DNA of 64,000 nt from Chrysopogon serrulatus (Eukaryota; Streptophyta; Magnoliopsida; Poales; Poaceae). Below are positions 54,968-64,000 of the stretch, piece by piece. Each line of letters starts with the position of its first letter. The first letter of the stretch is position 1. The position numbers and the translations under genes were made by a program. The stretch covers positions 372,001 to 436,000 of the forward strand of contig JADLZL010006942.1 in assembly GCA_015844335.1 (NCBI GenBank), in the 5' to 3' direction. Under the pieces are notes generated by a model that saw only the letters and a list, made by a program, of their open reading frames with translations, was not told the DNA's origin and made no database searches.

Positions 54968-57494
54968 GTGTATCCCAAAACAATAGCCAAGCTCAGGAAG
55001 CTACGCCATCTCCATGCTGGCACAGGTTTTAGTATTCATGCGTCAGGGCTAAGTAATTGTGGGAAGTGTGTGGAACTCCTGGAGGTACAATGTGCAGCAT
55101 GCTTTGGGCAGTTCAAGGCCACTGATTTCAGTACAAGGAGTAGGCATGATCGGTGCGCTATAGCTTGCGGCGCAGCATTGCCTCCTATTGTAATGGGCAG
55201 GCGATTTTCAGATAATAGTGGTGTTACGGTGCCGAGAGGTATGAGGAAGGTGAAATCACTGCACACACTGAGGTCTGTGCATCTCGCATGGGGGGATGCC
55301 GTTGTGGAGGAGATAAAAGGTCTCTCTGGCCTGCGCAAGCTAGGAGTGGCCGGCATCATCAGCGAGAAAAATAGCCAGAACTTATGTCTAGCAATTTCCA
55401 AGCTTAGCCTCCTTGCATCGTTGTCGTCGCTGTCCACGGAAGTAGATTTATCTGACTGCCTGAATGGCATGAAACCACCTCCGGAAAACCTCTAGAGCCT
55501 CAAGCTGTATTGTTGCAGGATGGCCAGATTGCCTAAATGGATCAATGGGCTCTCCATAACCTGGTGAAGCTCACGCTATTTGACACCGGTCTATCGAGGG
55601 ACACGGTGCAGCCATGCTCATGCAAGACATTGGGAAGCTACGAAACCTATCGATTTTGCGTTTGCCAGAGTGGCGTGACATAACTATTGGAGAGGTCCAG
55701 TTCAAGAGTGGACTTTTCAGGGGCCTCAGGGTTCTCCAGCTTTATTTTTTTTTTCTCGAACACGACTTCACGTGTCATTTTCATTAAGAAGAAGGAGGCC
55801 GAAAGCACGGCGAATACAACACGACAAACGACGAACACCACTGAGACAGTGGCCGAACAAACACAACGAACACAAAATAGGAAAGAAGTAGCCCCGCAAC
55901 ACACCAAACAACACATCCGCGCTACGCCTTCAGCTTGGGAGGTGTAGGACATGAAGGAATCGGTCACCATAGCCCACGCATCTTCCACGAGGCATCACAC
56001 TCTCGGCGGCGCGCCCGAGGTGGAGCCAATCGGGACGTCGGTGGCCGAGGGCGGCCAAACCACGACGACGGTGACAACGGTGGCAACATCATCAACCAGA
56101 GCTGAAGCACGCCTGCGCCGGCACAGGAAGACAAGCAGCGGCGGTGGGCAGGCGCGACGTCGGAGGGGAGCGTTGGGGTGCATCAACGAAGCCTTCAGGA
56201 AGGAAATGACGCCCGCAGGCGCCAACCTAGTTGAGAGCGCGCCCCGGGAGCTTACGCTCCCATTGCTTCCCCGGCAGCAGCGGTCGACACGCAGCGTTAG
56301 CGACGACGCCTTCAGGAAGGGGATGACGCTGGCGCGCCACCGTCGTCAATCCCAAGCGTAAAGGCCGGGAGGGGGGTTTTCACCCGCTTGATGATAGTGG
56401 ACCGTCTTTGCGGAGACAAGGCCCGGCGCCCGCCGGACCCGGTCTTGGTGATCACCGCCCGGGCTTGACATCAGGCCGAATCCGGGAGGAAGGTGGATCC
56501 GGTAGTTGGCTGGACTCGCCGTCGACCAAGCTCGCCGGGAGCGGCGTTGGTGAAGGAGGGGCGGGCAAAGGGGCCGTGGCACTCGGGTAGCCGTACCGTC
56601 GCCCCCAGGGGGTGAGCAGCGCCGCCCGGCGGCCGGGGCCCATGCCTTGCCCACGGCGGAGCCAGCAGCAACCCGCCACCCGGTGCTCCATCCGCCCGGG
56701 GGGAGCCCGCGCCCGACAAGGCTGGGCCCGCACGGGAGTGGCGCCCACGCCGCGCCCGGCCCGCGGGGCGCTCGGTAGGTAAAGGCCAAGCGCCCGGCAG
56801 GCGCGCCCGCTGGCGGCAGCGTGCCACGCGCCTTTATGCGGCCGCAGCGCCTTCGAGCGGTGGCTGGGGGCGGGACGCCGCGGCCGGGCCGGGTTAACAC
56901 GCGGCGGGCGGCGGGCGCACACGCCGACCGACCGCCGGGCCGCCCGGATCTGGCCAAGGCAAAGCCGGATCTGGCCGGGGGGCAGACCGGCCGCGCCGCC
57001 GCCCGGCGGCCACCGGGCGCCGGAGGAACAAGGGGGGGAGGGGGGACGGGGGACGGGAAGGAGGAGGCGGGGGAAGACGCAAGAGGGAGCTTCCTTGAGG
57101 TCCCCTTTGGTGCCCGCCGCCGGGGGAGGGGGCGGCGGCGTGCCGGCCGGTGAGGAGAGCGGGGGGTTGGCGGGCGGGGGGGAGCCCTCGGGTCGCCCCC
57201 CCGAGGGAGACGACGCGAGGGTTACGAACCTTAGTTTCCCCAAAACTTAGCTTGAAAATCGAGGCAGTCAGGTTTGATGAGGAAGCAATGCCTAAACTTG
57301 AGGTGCTGCGTCTGCGCCTTGAACAGCATGTTCGCTTTTCTAGGCTAGAATATCTACAAAGCATCAGAGAAGTATGGGTATATCGTTATTCTTCGGAAGC
57401 AACGCCCAAGGAAGCGTTTTCTCGGGAGCTGCAGGAGCAGCTTGATAAGAGGGCATGTGTTGAAGGTGGACTGAAGCTTGCTTGGGGCATGTGA
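54968..57494 (+). pseudogene. NLR leucine-rich-repeat 3' end, interrupted by an insertion
   Basis: 54968-55495 encodes CC-NLR-type LRR units (IAKLRKLRHLHAG, MRKVKSLHTLRSVHLAWGDAVVEEIKGLSGLRKLGVAGI). After a stop (55493-55495) LRR coding continues in other frames to FRGLRVLQL (ending about 55741). It resumes at 57243-57494 with AMPKLEVLRLRLEQHV and ends in a normal-looking C-terminus (stop 57492-57494). The upstream NB-ARC part is absent. Besides the insertion there are further frame breaks near 55495-55560. It probably relates to the intact NLR at 60536, whose own LRR lies beyond the window. Confidence 0.75.
55743..57230 (-). mobile_element. Poly-A-tailed retroposon with very GC-rich body, inserted in the LRR gene
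   Basis: Read on the minus strand it ends ...ACGTGAAGTCGTGTTCGAG followed by A9-10 (T run at 55745-55754), a typical plant LINE/retroposon 3' tail. The body (about 56050-57230) is extremely GC-rich with frames such as 56452-57243 on the minus strand, rich in Pro, Arg, Gly and Ala, and shows no reverse-transcriptase motif. AGCTT flanks both sides (55739-55743 and about 57250), a possible short target duplication. The right border is approximate. Confidence 0.55.
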
Positions 57495-57500
57495 CATCTA

Positions 57501-57721
57501 CTCCCTCCGTCCTAAATAAGTGTCGCCGTGGGATACGTATCATAAGTTTAACTTGATTTGTAGAAAATACGTGCAATATTTATATTTCCAAATAATTTTG
57601 TTAAAAAACTAGATCCAAAGATCTTTCCGATGATACTAATCGATGATATTTATTATTTATTAAGATTGCCGTTATTTGTTTTTCGAGAAGCGAAGCGACA
57701 CTTATTTAGGGAGAGAGAGAG
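57501..57721. mobile_element. Stowaway-like MITE just after the LRR stop codon
   Basis: CTCCCTCCGTCC at left and a degraded GGGAGAGAGAG at right, flanked by TA. Internally it is related, in inverse orientation, to the MITE at 15058-15292 (shared AGATCTTTCCGATGATACTAA-type block). Confidence 0.75.
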
Positions 57722-59308
57722 TAAGTCCTAGCACCTGGGATGGTTGTGAACCAACAAGAACTCCCGCATGACTAGGCCAGGGGCCCATGGGCGGTGGTGG
57801 ATTCGAAGTCTTCTGCCGTGGACTGGGATATCACGGCATCGGCCCGGCCGTCTTTAATTTAGGCCAAGTTGTTGGCGGCGACGACGGGCTCTGTCAGACT
57901 GGGGAGCCCGTGGCGGCGACAGCGTCCGCCTCCAGTAACGTGATTACACGAATTCACTCAAAAAAAAAACGTGATTAGACGAGGGGCATGATTATCATCT
58001 TAGATGCCAAATTGCCAAACAATAAGAAAAGAGATTAAGAAATAATAAATAAGACATAATGCCGAGATGCCAAATCCAGTAACGTGGTATAAATGATACG
58101 AGTGCCAATTTTACGAAGCTAATGTTTGGTCGAGTCATAAAAATGCAAAGCCCAATGTTTGGAGTCGACGTCGGAGCGCCTGGGTGGTGGCACGAGCTGG
58201 TAGCAGGACAAGACAATGATGTGCATCCAGCCGGTTGCTCCCTGTCATTCTATTTTTTCGGCCACAGATATTCAAGAAGACAATGTTGTGCATTCAGCTG
58301 GAGACGACGTGGGCAGCATCAGTTGAGGCGCTGGCGGGTATAGGATCAGCCCATTGCCAGCGGATTTTTTTTGGTTTTTTTTTTCCAATATCACCAATGG
58401 TTTTATTGTAACGAACCGGCCCGGTGGAGGTCATTATTTTCAATTGACAGTTTAAAATCATATAATGGGTGTGTAAGCTAAAAGAGAGGAGGTAGGATGA
58501 GGGAGGAGGAGGACGATGCCCGAATGGAGTTTTGAGAGTCCGTCCCTTAGAGTGGAGGCCTGATTACCCTTCTATAGTGTCCGAGGCCTAGGAATACATG
58601 GAGAGCTGGGTTCCTGCCCTAGTGGCACCCCAGAGCGGAAAACTAGCTTCCTTGCTCTGCAAGCCTCCAAGTTTTGTCTTGAGGTCGTCGTACACAGGGC
58701 ATGGCAGTTGTCATGGCCATCGTGGCCGTGTAGTCTTTTTTTTTTTTTTTTACAATAGGCCGTGTAGTCTTGTTCACACGCCGGGGCATCACATGGCATG
58801 ATGCCACAGTGCTGGCCATACGGGCACTATTGGCCCGGTTAGAGGTTCACCAACGGTCTTGTTTGGCATGGTCTTGTTGTGGCCTTCTCCATCGCTTGTT
58901 GTCATCGTGGTGGCACTGAGTGAGTTGGTAGCCACCCGTGGTCGTGGGATGTCTTTCCATGCTATGAAGTGATCGATCTCGACCCTAGATTGAGGGGTCG
59001 AGGCTAGACAACATCCGTAATCATGGCCGAGGTCTTGCACCCAATCCCGTAGTGGGTGGAGTCATGCCCATCTAGTCGCAATGGACTTGGGCGGTACTGC
59101 GTCGTGCAAGTTGTCTGGTCACTTATGGAGTTGTCTTGTCCGGTAGGGATGGCGTCTGCCCCAAGATGGATGTTCTGTCTATGTTAGTGCAGCCTAGTCA
59201 AAGCATGCTTGTCCTTATCAGGGTTGGTATTACGCCTACCTGTGCTCGCCCTCTCATCGTCCTTCCTTGGAACGGAGTTAGGGGAGAGATCATGTAAATT
59301 TACACTGC

Positions 59309-59313
59309 ATGCG

Positions 59314-59352
<39 letters not shown>
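59309..59352. repeat. (GA)n microsatellite
   Basis: About 21 uninterrupted GA units. Confidence 0.95.
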
Positions 59353-59355
<3 letters not shown>

Positions 59356-59859
59356 GGAGGACCACTTGCTCATTGCTTGGTTTGGGGCCTGAGCAGCCTT
59401 CTTGGGCTGCGTCCTTTTTGGCCTTGTCAGGCTAGGCAACTTGATAGTATCTTGCTATCGGCCTGAGATACCGGGGGTATAATAACTCTAACGCCTTCAC
59501 ATGGGTTTTGCTTACTTTGCTACGTAGTTAGTCCTAATCAAACTCTATAACTTGTTTCGCCTTGGTAAGCCTAGGCTTACATGTGGCTTTTGATTTTTGA
59601 TTTATTTATTTTTTGCAAAGTGTGTGTGTCGCACACAGATGTACCACAATAACTTGAGCTGTGCCTTTTGAATTTGGTTAGCTTCCTCTTAGCAAAAAAA
59701 ACATGCTTAGGCATGGTTGTGAAAAAAAGTCTTCAAATAATGCTTCACGCAAATTACATACTAACATGTCGCAGAGTGCGTTTAATTTGTCTAGTACAGT
59801 AGTAGCGTGTCGAGGCATCGCACTTGTGCCCACTTTATATGCAAATTGTAGTTTTTGTT

Positions 59860-60045
59860 GGTTAGGTGTCCGCATTGTCAAGTATCCAATTGTCATCAAG
59901 CTTAGTGCATGTTATATTTTTATTGGTTAGGTGGCCGAATTGTCAAGTACTCCAAATCTCCAATTGGCATCAAGCTTGATGCATATTTTGATTGGTTAGG
60001 TGGCGATTTGTAGGTACTCCAATTGTCATCAAGCTTGATGCACAC
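59860..60045. repeat. Degenerate tandem repeat, three copies of about 55-70 bp
   Basis: Each copy has TTGGTTAGGTG..C, then GTCAAGTA.TCC or GTAGGTACTCC, then AATTG.CATCAAGCTT.(G/A)TGCA. Confidence 0.75.
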
Positions 60046-60535
60046 CTATTTGAAGAATCATGCAATTAAAAATTAATATGGCAACCACCAAGCCTAAAGA
60101 AAAAAAAAAAAAAACATAGGCATGAACTGGAGGCATGTGTGTAGAGATAGTTTCGGTAGACATATACAATGTCCAGTGCAACTTACAATATTTATTAACA
60201 ACACTCTAATCATTGCACATCTCATATCTATATATAAATCACTAATTATTAGTAGATACAAGTTGTCCATTTTTAATGTCTACAATAATGCGTGGCATGG
60301 TGTGTGTTTGCAAACAGCAGCCGTCTAATAAACTAATTGAAAAGCCTAAAAATCAAAACTATGCAACGACTTCGGTACAAGGAAGCATCAAGTCTTCATT
60401 TTTTTTTCTAAAAAAAAATCGACGGGAGACAGTGCGGACCTCTTTTTAGTCCATGCCATTGTCAGCCTTGTAGATAGCATCCACCACATCCAGCATTAAG
60501 CTGTACCAGTACCAATCCAAGCAAAAACTGTAACC

Positions 60536-63500
60536 ATGGAGGCCACCGCGATGAGCATCGGCAAGTCTGTGCTGAGTGGAGCGCTTGGCTACGCCAAATC
60601 CGCCTTGGCGGAGGAGGTGGCCTTGCAGCTCGGCATCACGCGTGACCAGGCCTTCGTCAGGGACGAGCTCGAGATGATGCTGTCTTTCCTGATGGCAGCG
60701 CACGAGGAGCGAGACAAGCACATGGTGACCGAGACCTGGGTGAAGCAAGTCCGCGTCGTCGCTTACGACGTCGAGGACTCCCTCATGGACTTCGCCGTCC
60801 GTGTGGAGAAGAAATCTTGGTGGGTGCCATGGCGCATCCCGCGCAATCTGCGTGACAGGCGCCATGTGGCCAAGCTGATGAAGGATCTCAGGGCCAAGGT
60901 TGAGGATGTGAGCCAGAGGAAAAAAAGGTACCTCATCGAGGGCGGCTCCAGCTCCAAGGGTACCGCTAGTTCTGGCGACACTGCTGCCACTGCAGCTGCA
61001 TTATTTGGAGTCAATGAAGCAAGGCATGGGGCGAAGAAGGGTCAGTCAAGACTGGATCTTACCCAGCTGATCAACAAAGAAGGTGAGGATCTTGGTGTGA
61101 TTGCAGTGTGGGGAACTAGTGGCAATGTTGGTCATACGTCCATCATCTGGGAGGCCTGTGAGAATGCAGCTACCCAGAAGAATTTCCCTTGCCGAGCATG
61201 GGTCAGGGCGATGCATCCTTTCAGCCCAAAAGAATTCTTTCAGAGTTTATTGCAGGAGTTCCGCCCAGCTGCAGGGGTTAACTCTCTAGTGGAAACAGAG
61301 AAATCAGGGCAAGCTCTGGTAGATGAGTTCCTTGCATATGTCAATGACAAGAGATGTCTGATTGTTCTCGACGATCTATCCACCATTCAAGAGTGGAACC
61401 AGGTTAAAAAATGCTTTCCAATCAACAAGGAACGGAACACAATCATAGTGTCCACAACCAATGTTGAGGTGGCAAGCTTATGCGTGGGCCAAAATTGTGT
61501 GGTGTCAGAGCTCAAGCAATTGTCTGCTGATCAGACTATCTATGCTTTCTACAAGGAGGTAATAAAACTTTCAGAGCAGTTCTGCAGAGATCTTATGTTT
61601 GCTGTTCATCTAGTTCAATGTACTATCTGTCAGTAGGAAACAGGATGTTTCAGCTTCATTCTAATGTTGGTTTTATTTTTTGCAACGATACTAGCCCACG
61701 GCCAGATCGTCTGTTCAAATATTCACCACGGCCAATTCTGTTCTGCAAGATGGAGATGAAAGCAGAGACAGAAAAGCTCAAACCAAGGTAAGCGAATTCA
61801 CTAGTTTTAATTTGTGTAGAAAGTAGTCAGCTAAGCTTAAGAAAACCCATGTTTTATTTATCAGTAAGTTACTGGTTATTACAATAGTATAGTTCTTAGC
61901 TGCATGGCACCCTATCTGAATGTTGCCAAGGGGTAGAAGCAAATCACTTCAAACTTAAGCAAAGTGACAAAAAACATAACGATAAGGACTACTACCAGTA
62001 CCAGTAACAAAGATAACCAAATTAGTAGTCAAATACAACTTGGGTTACAAGTATATACAACACCGCGATGATTAGTCAAACTTTAGAGCAATACTATCAT
62101 CTAATTGCTTACATGAAATATGACTAAAGATTTTTTTATTATTGTTATTATTTTCCATTGTACAGAATTCTCAAGACATAACACATTTAACAGAGTCGGT
62201 ATCTAGCCCAACGATGCCCACATCTGAGACTCAAGCTGACCAACACAACGATGCTAATGGAAAGATGTTTGAAAACATGACAGTAGGGGTTGTGGAGGAA
62301 TCTCAGCTTGCTGGGCGAGAGAGAGAAAAAGAACTCATTGCCAATCTGATTTTGAAACACTCTGACAAACATCTTGAGGTGATCGTAGTATGGGGAATGG
62401 GTGGTATTGGAAAGACCACTCTAGTTACAGATGTTTACCAAAGACAAGAGATCAATCAAAAGTTTGCAAAGTGTGCCTTTGTGACCGTGTCGCGTCCTTT
62501 CAAGCTTCAGGAGCTCCTTAGGACAATAGCTATCCAGCTAAATGCAAATTCATCGGGAACAAAGGGAGCAATGGATTTTGTATGTGGCAAAGATGATTAT
62601 GCATCGATGTCTGTTGAACATTTGACTAAAGCATTGGATGGGCTATCACAGGATAGAAATTGTTTGATTGTTGTCGATGACCTATTATATACCACAGAAT
62701 GGGATACAATGGTAAAAGCATTTCGTGAAATTGGAAAGGCTAGATGGACCATAGTGATCACAACAAGGCAAAAGGATATTGCTGAGCATTGTTGCAAGAA
62801 ACTGGAATGTATACACATGCTCAACATTCTAGAAGCTACGGAAGCTTATAAACTCTTCATAAAAACGGTACTGAAAGGACTCATATTCTGTTTATTTCAT
62901 TTGATATGATGCTTTGTGTAAGCACAACTCTACTCTCCATTACCTAATAAAAAAGCAAAACTCTACTGAAACTTCAAAAACAAATTATTTGAGTATTCGG
63001 AGGGGAAAAATATGAAAAGGGGTGCATGCTTATGAGAGGTGTGATTACTTCAATATAAAAAGTGTTCCAAAAGCTTGAAACCGTCTAATTTGATATGCCA
63101 GTGATACTACAAGATGGCGGCAGATTTTTTTTATTCCCTATAATGATTTGCATCTTCCAATATAAAAAAAGAAATAACACACTAGAGGCCAATCTAGTTA
63201 TTTAATTTTCCGTGTCTGGCACAACACCATTGAGGTATTGTTCCGTGTGTTTACCTATTTTATTGTTCCGTGTGTTTCCCTATTTTTGGTGTATATCATG
63301 GTTTGTTTTTGGATAAAAAAAATCATATTGGTCCAAAAATAAAGTTAGTGATGCTGCAGAAGAATTTTCACGAACGGGATGTCTTGCATTGCCGCATATG
63401 TTACCATCCAAACCCTTGATGTGTTCATTATAGGCTTCACATTACTTTCAAACCACATATTAAATGTGTTCTAGTCGTACTAACAAACAAGTTGGGCTTC

Positions 63501-64000
63501 TTTATAATTTAATTTTGATGCACAAAATATTTTGTATTGCACCAATTTCAGGTATTCAAGAAGACTATAGATTTGAACAAGGAATATCCTGAGTTGGTTG
63601 AACCAGCAAAATTGATCCTTGACAAGTGCGATGGACTTCCCCTTGCAATAGTCACCATAGGAAGCTTCTTGGCAGAGCAAGAAACAAAAAGTGTTGCGGA
63701 ATGGAGAAAACTGAATGCACACATCACTGCTGAGTTGGAGATGAACCAAAAGATTGGGGGTATAAGAGCAGTTCTTATGCAAAGCTATGATGGTTTGCCC
63801 TATTACCTTAAACCTTGTTTCTTGTACATGTCCATCTTTCCCGAAGACTGCAATATGAGGCGAAGACGTCTGGTGCGTCGCTGGGCTGTAGAGGGTTACT
63901 CAGTAGAAGCACGGGACAAATCCTGCATGGAAATAGCAGATGGTTACTTTGAGAAACTCATTGAGAGGAGCATGGTACTGCCAAGTCAAAGGATTTTCGG
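60536..64000 (+). CDS. CC-NLR disease-resistance gene with two NB-ARC domains (Pib-like), 5' part
   Basis: Exons are 60536-61558, 61695-61787, 62166-62867 and 63552 to beyond 64000, all phase 0 with clean GT/AG borders and open throughout (about 755 residues). Residues 1-130 form an Rx-type coiled coil (MSFLMAAHEERDK-like, YDVEDSLMDF). The first NB-ARC (about 185-341) has a degenerate P-loop WGTSGNVGHTS lacking the catalytic GK[TS], but an LIVLDDL kinase-2. The second NB-ARC (from about 410) has an intact P-loop GMGGIGKTT, LIVVDDL, ITTRQKDIA, CDGLPLAI and CFLYMSIFPED. Duplicated NB motifs in one protein are the hallmark of rice Pib. The LRR part is outside the window. It acts as an intracellular immune receptor by family knowledge. 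Confidence 0.9.

Larger units (their letters stand above)
57724..60535. other. Intergenic before the NLR gene
   Basis: No gene is supported. It contains a poly-T tract (58735-58752), a (GA)n microsatellite (59309-59352) and a degenerate tandem repeat (59860-60045). Confidence 0.45.

Noticed and set aside
56452..57243. Minus-strand 263-aa frame
   Set aside because: GC-driven Pro/Arg/Gly-rich sequence inside the retroposon insert; no recognisable domain.
1..64000. tRNA, rRNA, snoRNA or CRISPR-like arrays
   Set aside because: I saw no cloverleaf, rRNA word or regularly spaced repeat; a tRNAscan or Infernal run would settle it.

Overview
This window is plant nuclear DNA, almost certainly from a grass (Poaceae). 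The evidence is small introns with GT/AG borders, GC-rich first exons, three grass-type Stowaway-like MITEs (a fourth is more diverged), a CACTA element, Helitron-like ends, Ty3/gypsy retrotransposons and a Pib-like NLR gene. I cannot name the species. Base composition swings between AT-rich intergenic DNA and very GC-rich coding or captured segments. I found no tRNA, rRNA, CRISPR or bacterial-type feature.

Layout. 1-6070 is the 3' part of a decayed Athila/Tat-like Ty3/gypsy retrotransposon ending in a 1.48-kb LTR. 6071-11657 is a CACTA element whose second gene, with 8 recognisable exons and a C-terminal Ulp1-type cysteine protease domain, is decayed. Its right end lies inside exon 1 of a small heat-shock protein gene, whose remnant continues to 12447. 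12.5-15.3 kb holds Helitron-like pieces and a MITE. 15.3-26 kb is a tandem triplication of a HIG1-domain (hypoxia-induced/RCF1-like) gene in units of about 4.5 kb. Copy 1 is frameshifted; copies 2 and 3 are open. 26.1-27.7 kb is a candidate Pack-MULE with a 9-bp target duplication. 30.7-32.4 kb is a BTB/POZ gene with frameshifts. 33.3-34.4 kb is a chimeric pseudogene with a TOP6A/SPO11-like piece. 36.7-40.8 kb holds a Helitron-like piece, a decayed zf-GRF gene split by a hAT-like element, and a probable solo LTR.

41.8-43.3 kb is the intact paralogue of the broken heat-shock gene. 44.9-48.1 kb has two further damaged BTB copies and a truncated invertase/pectin-methylesterase-inhibitor-like gene. 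48180-53823 is a full-length short-LTR chromovirus (Reina-like) with matching LTRs and a CAACT target duplication, but with broken reading frames. 55.0-57.5 kb is the leucine-rich-repeat end of an NLR gene, interrupted by a poly-A-tailed GC-rich insertion. 60.5-64.0 kb is the 5' part of an NLR gene with two successive NB-ARC domains, open to the window edge.

How it fits together. The sHSP and BTB genes each occur twice in the same order (sHSP 11.7k / BTB 30.7k; sHSP 41.8k / BTB 45.7k), with matching flanks. This implies a segmental duplication followed by unequal growth: HIG1 triplication and Pack-MULE on one side, Ty3/gypsy and MITE insertions on the other. Likely functional host genes are HIG1 copies 2 and 3, sHSP copy B, and the NLR at the right edge. 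Most other coding matter is transposon-derived or pseudogenic.
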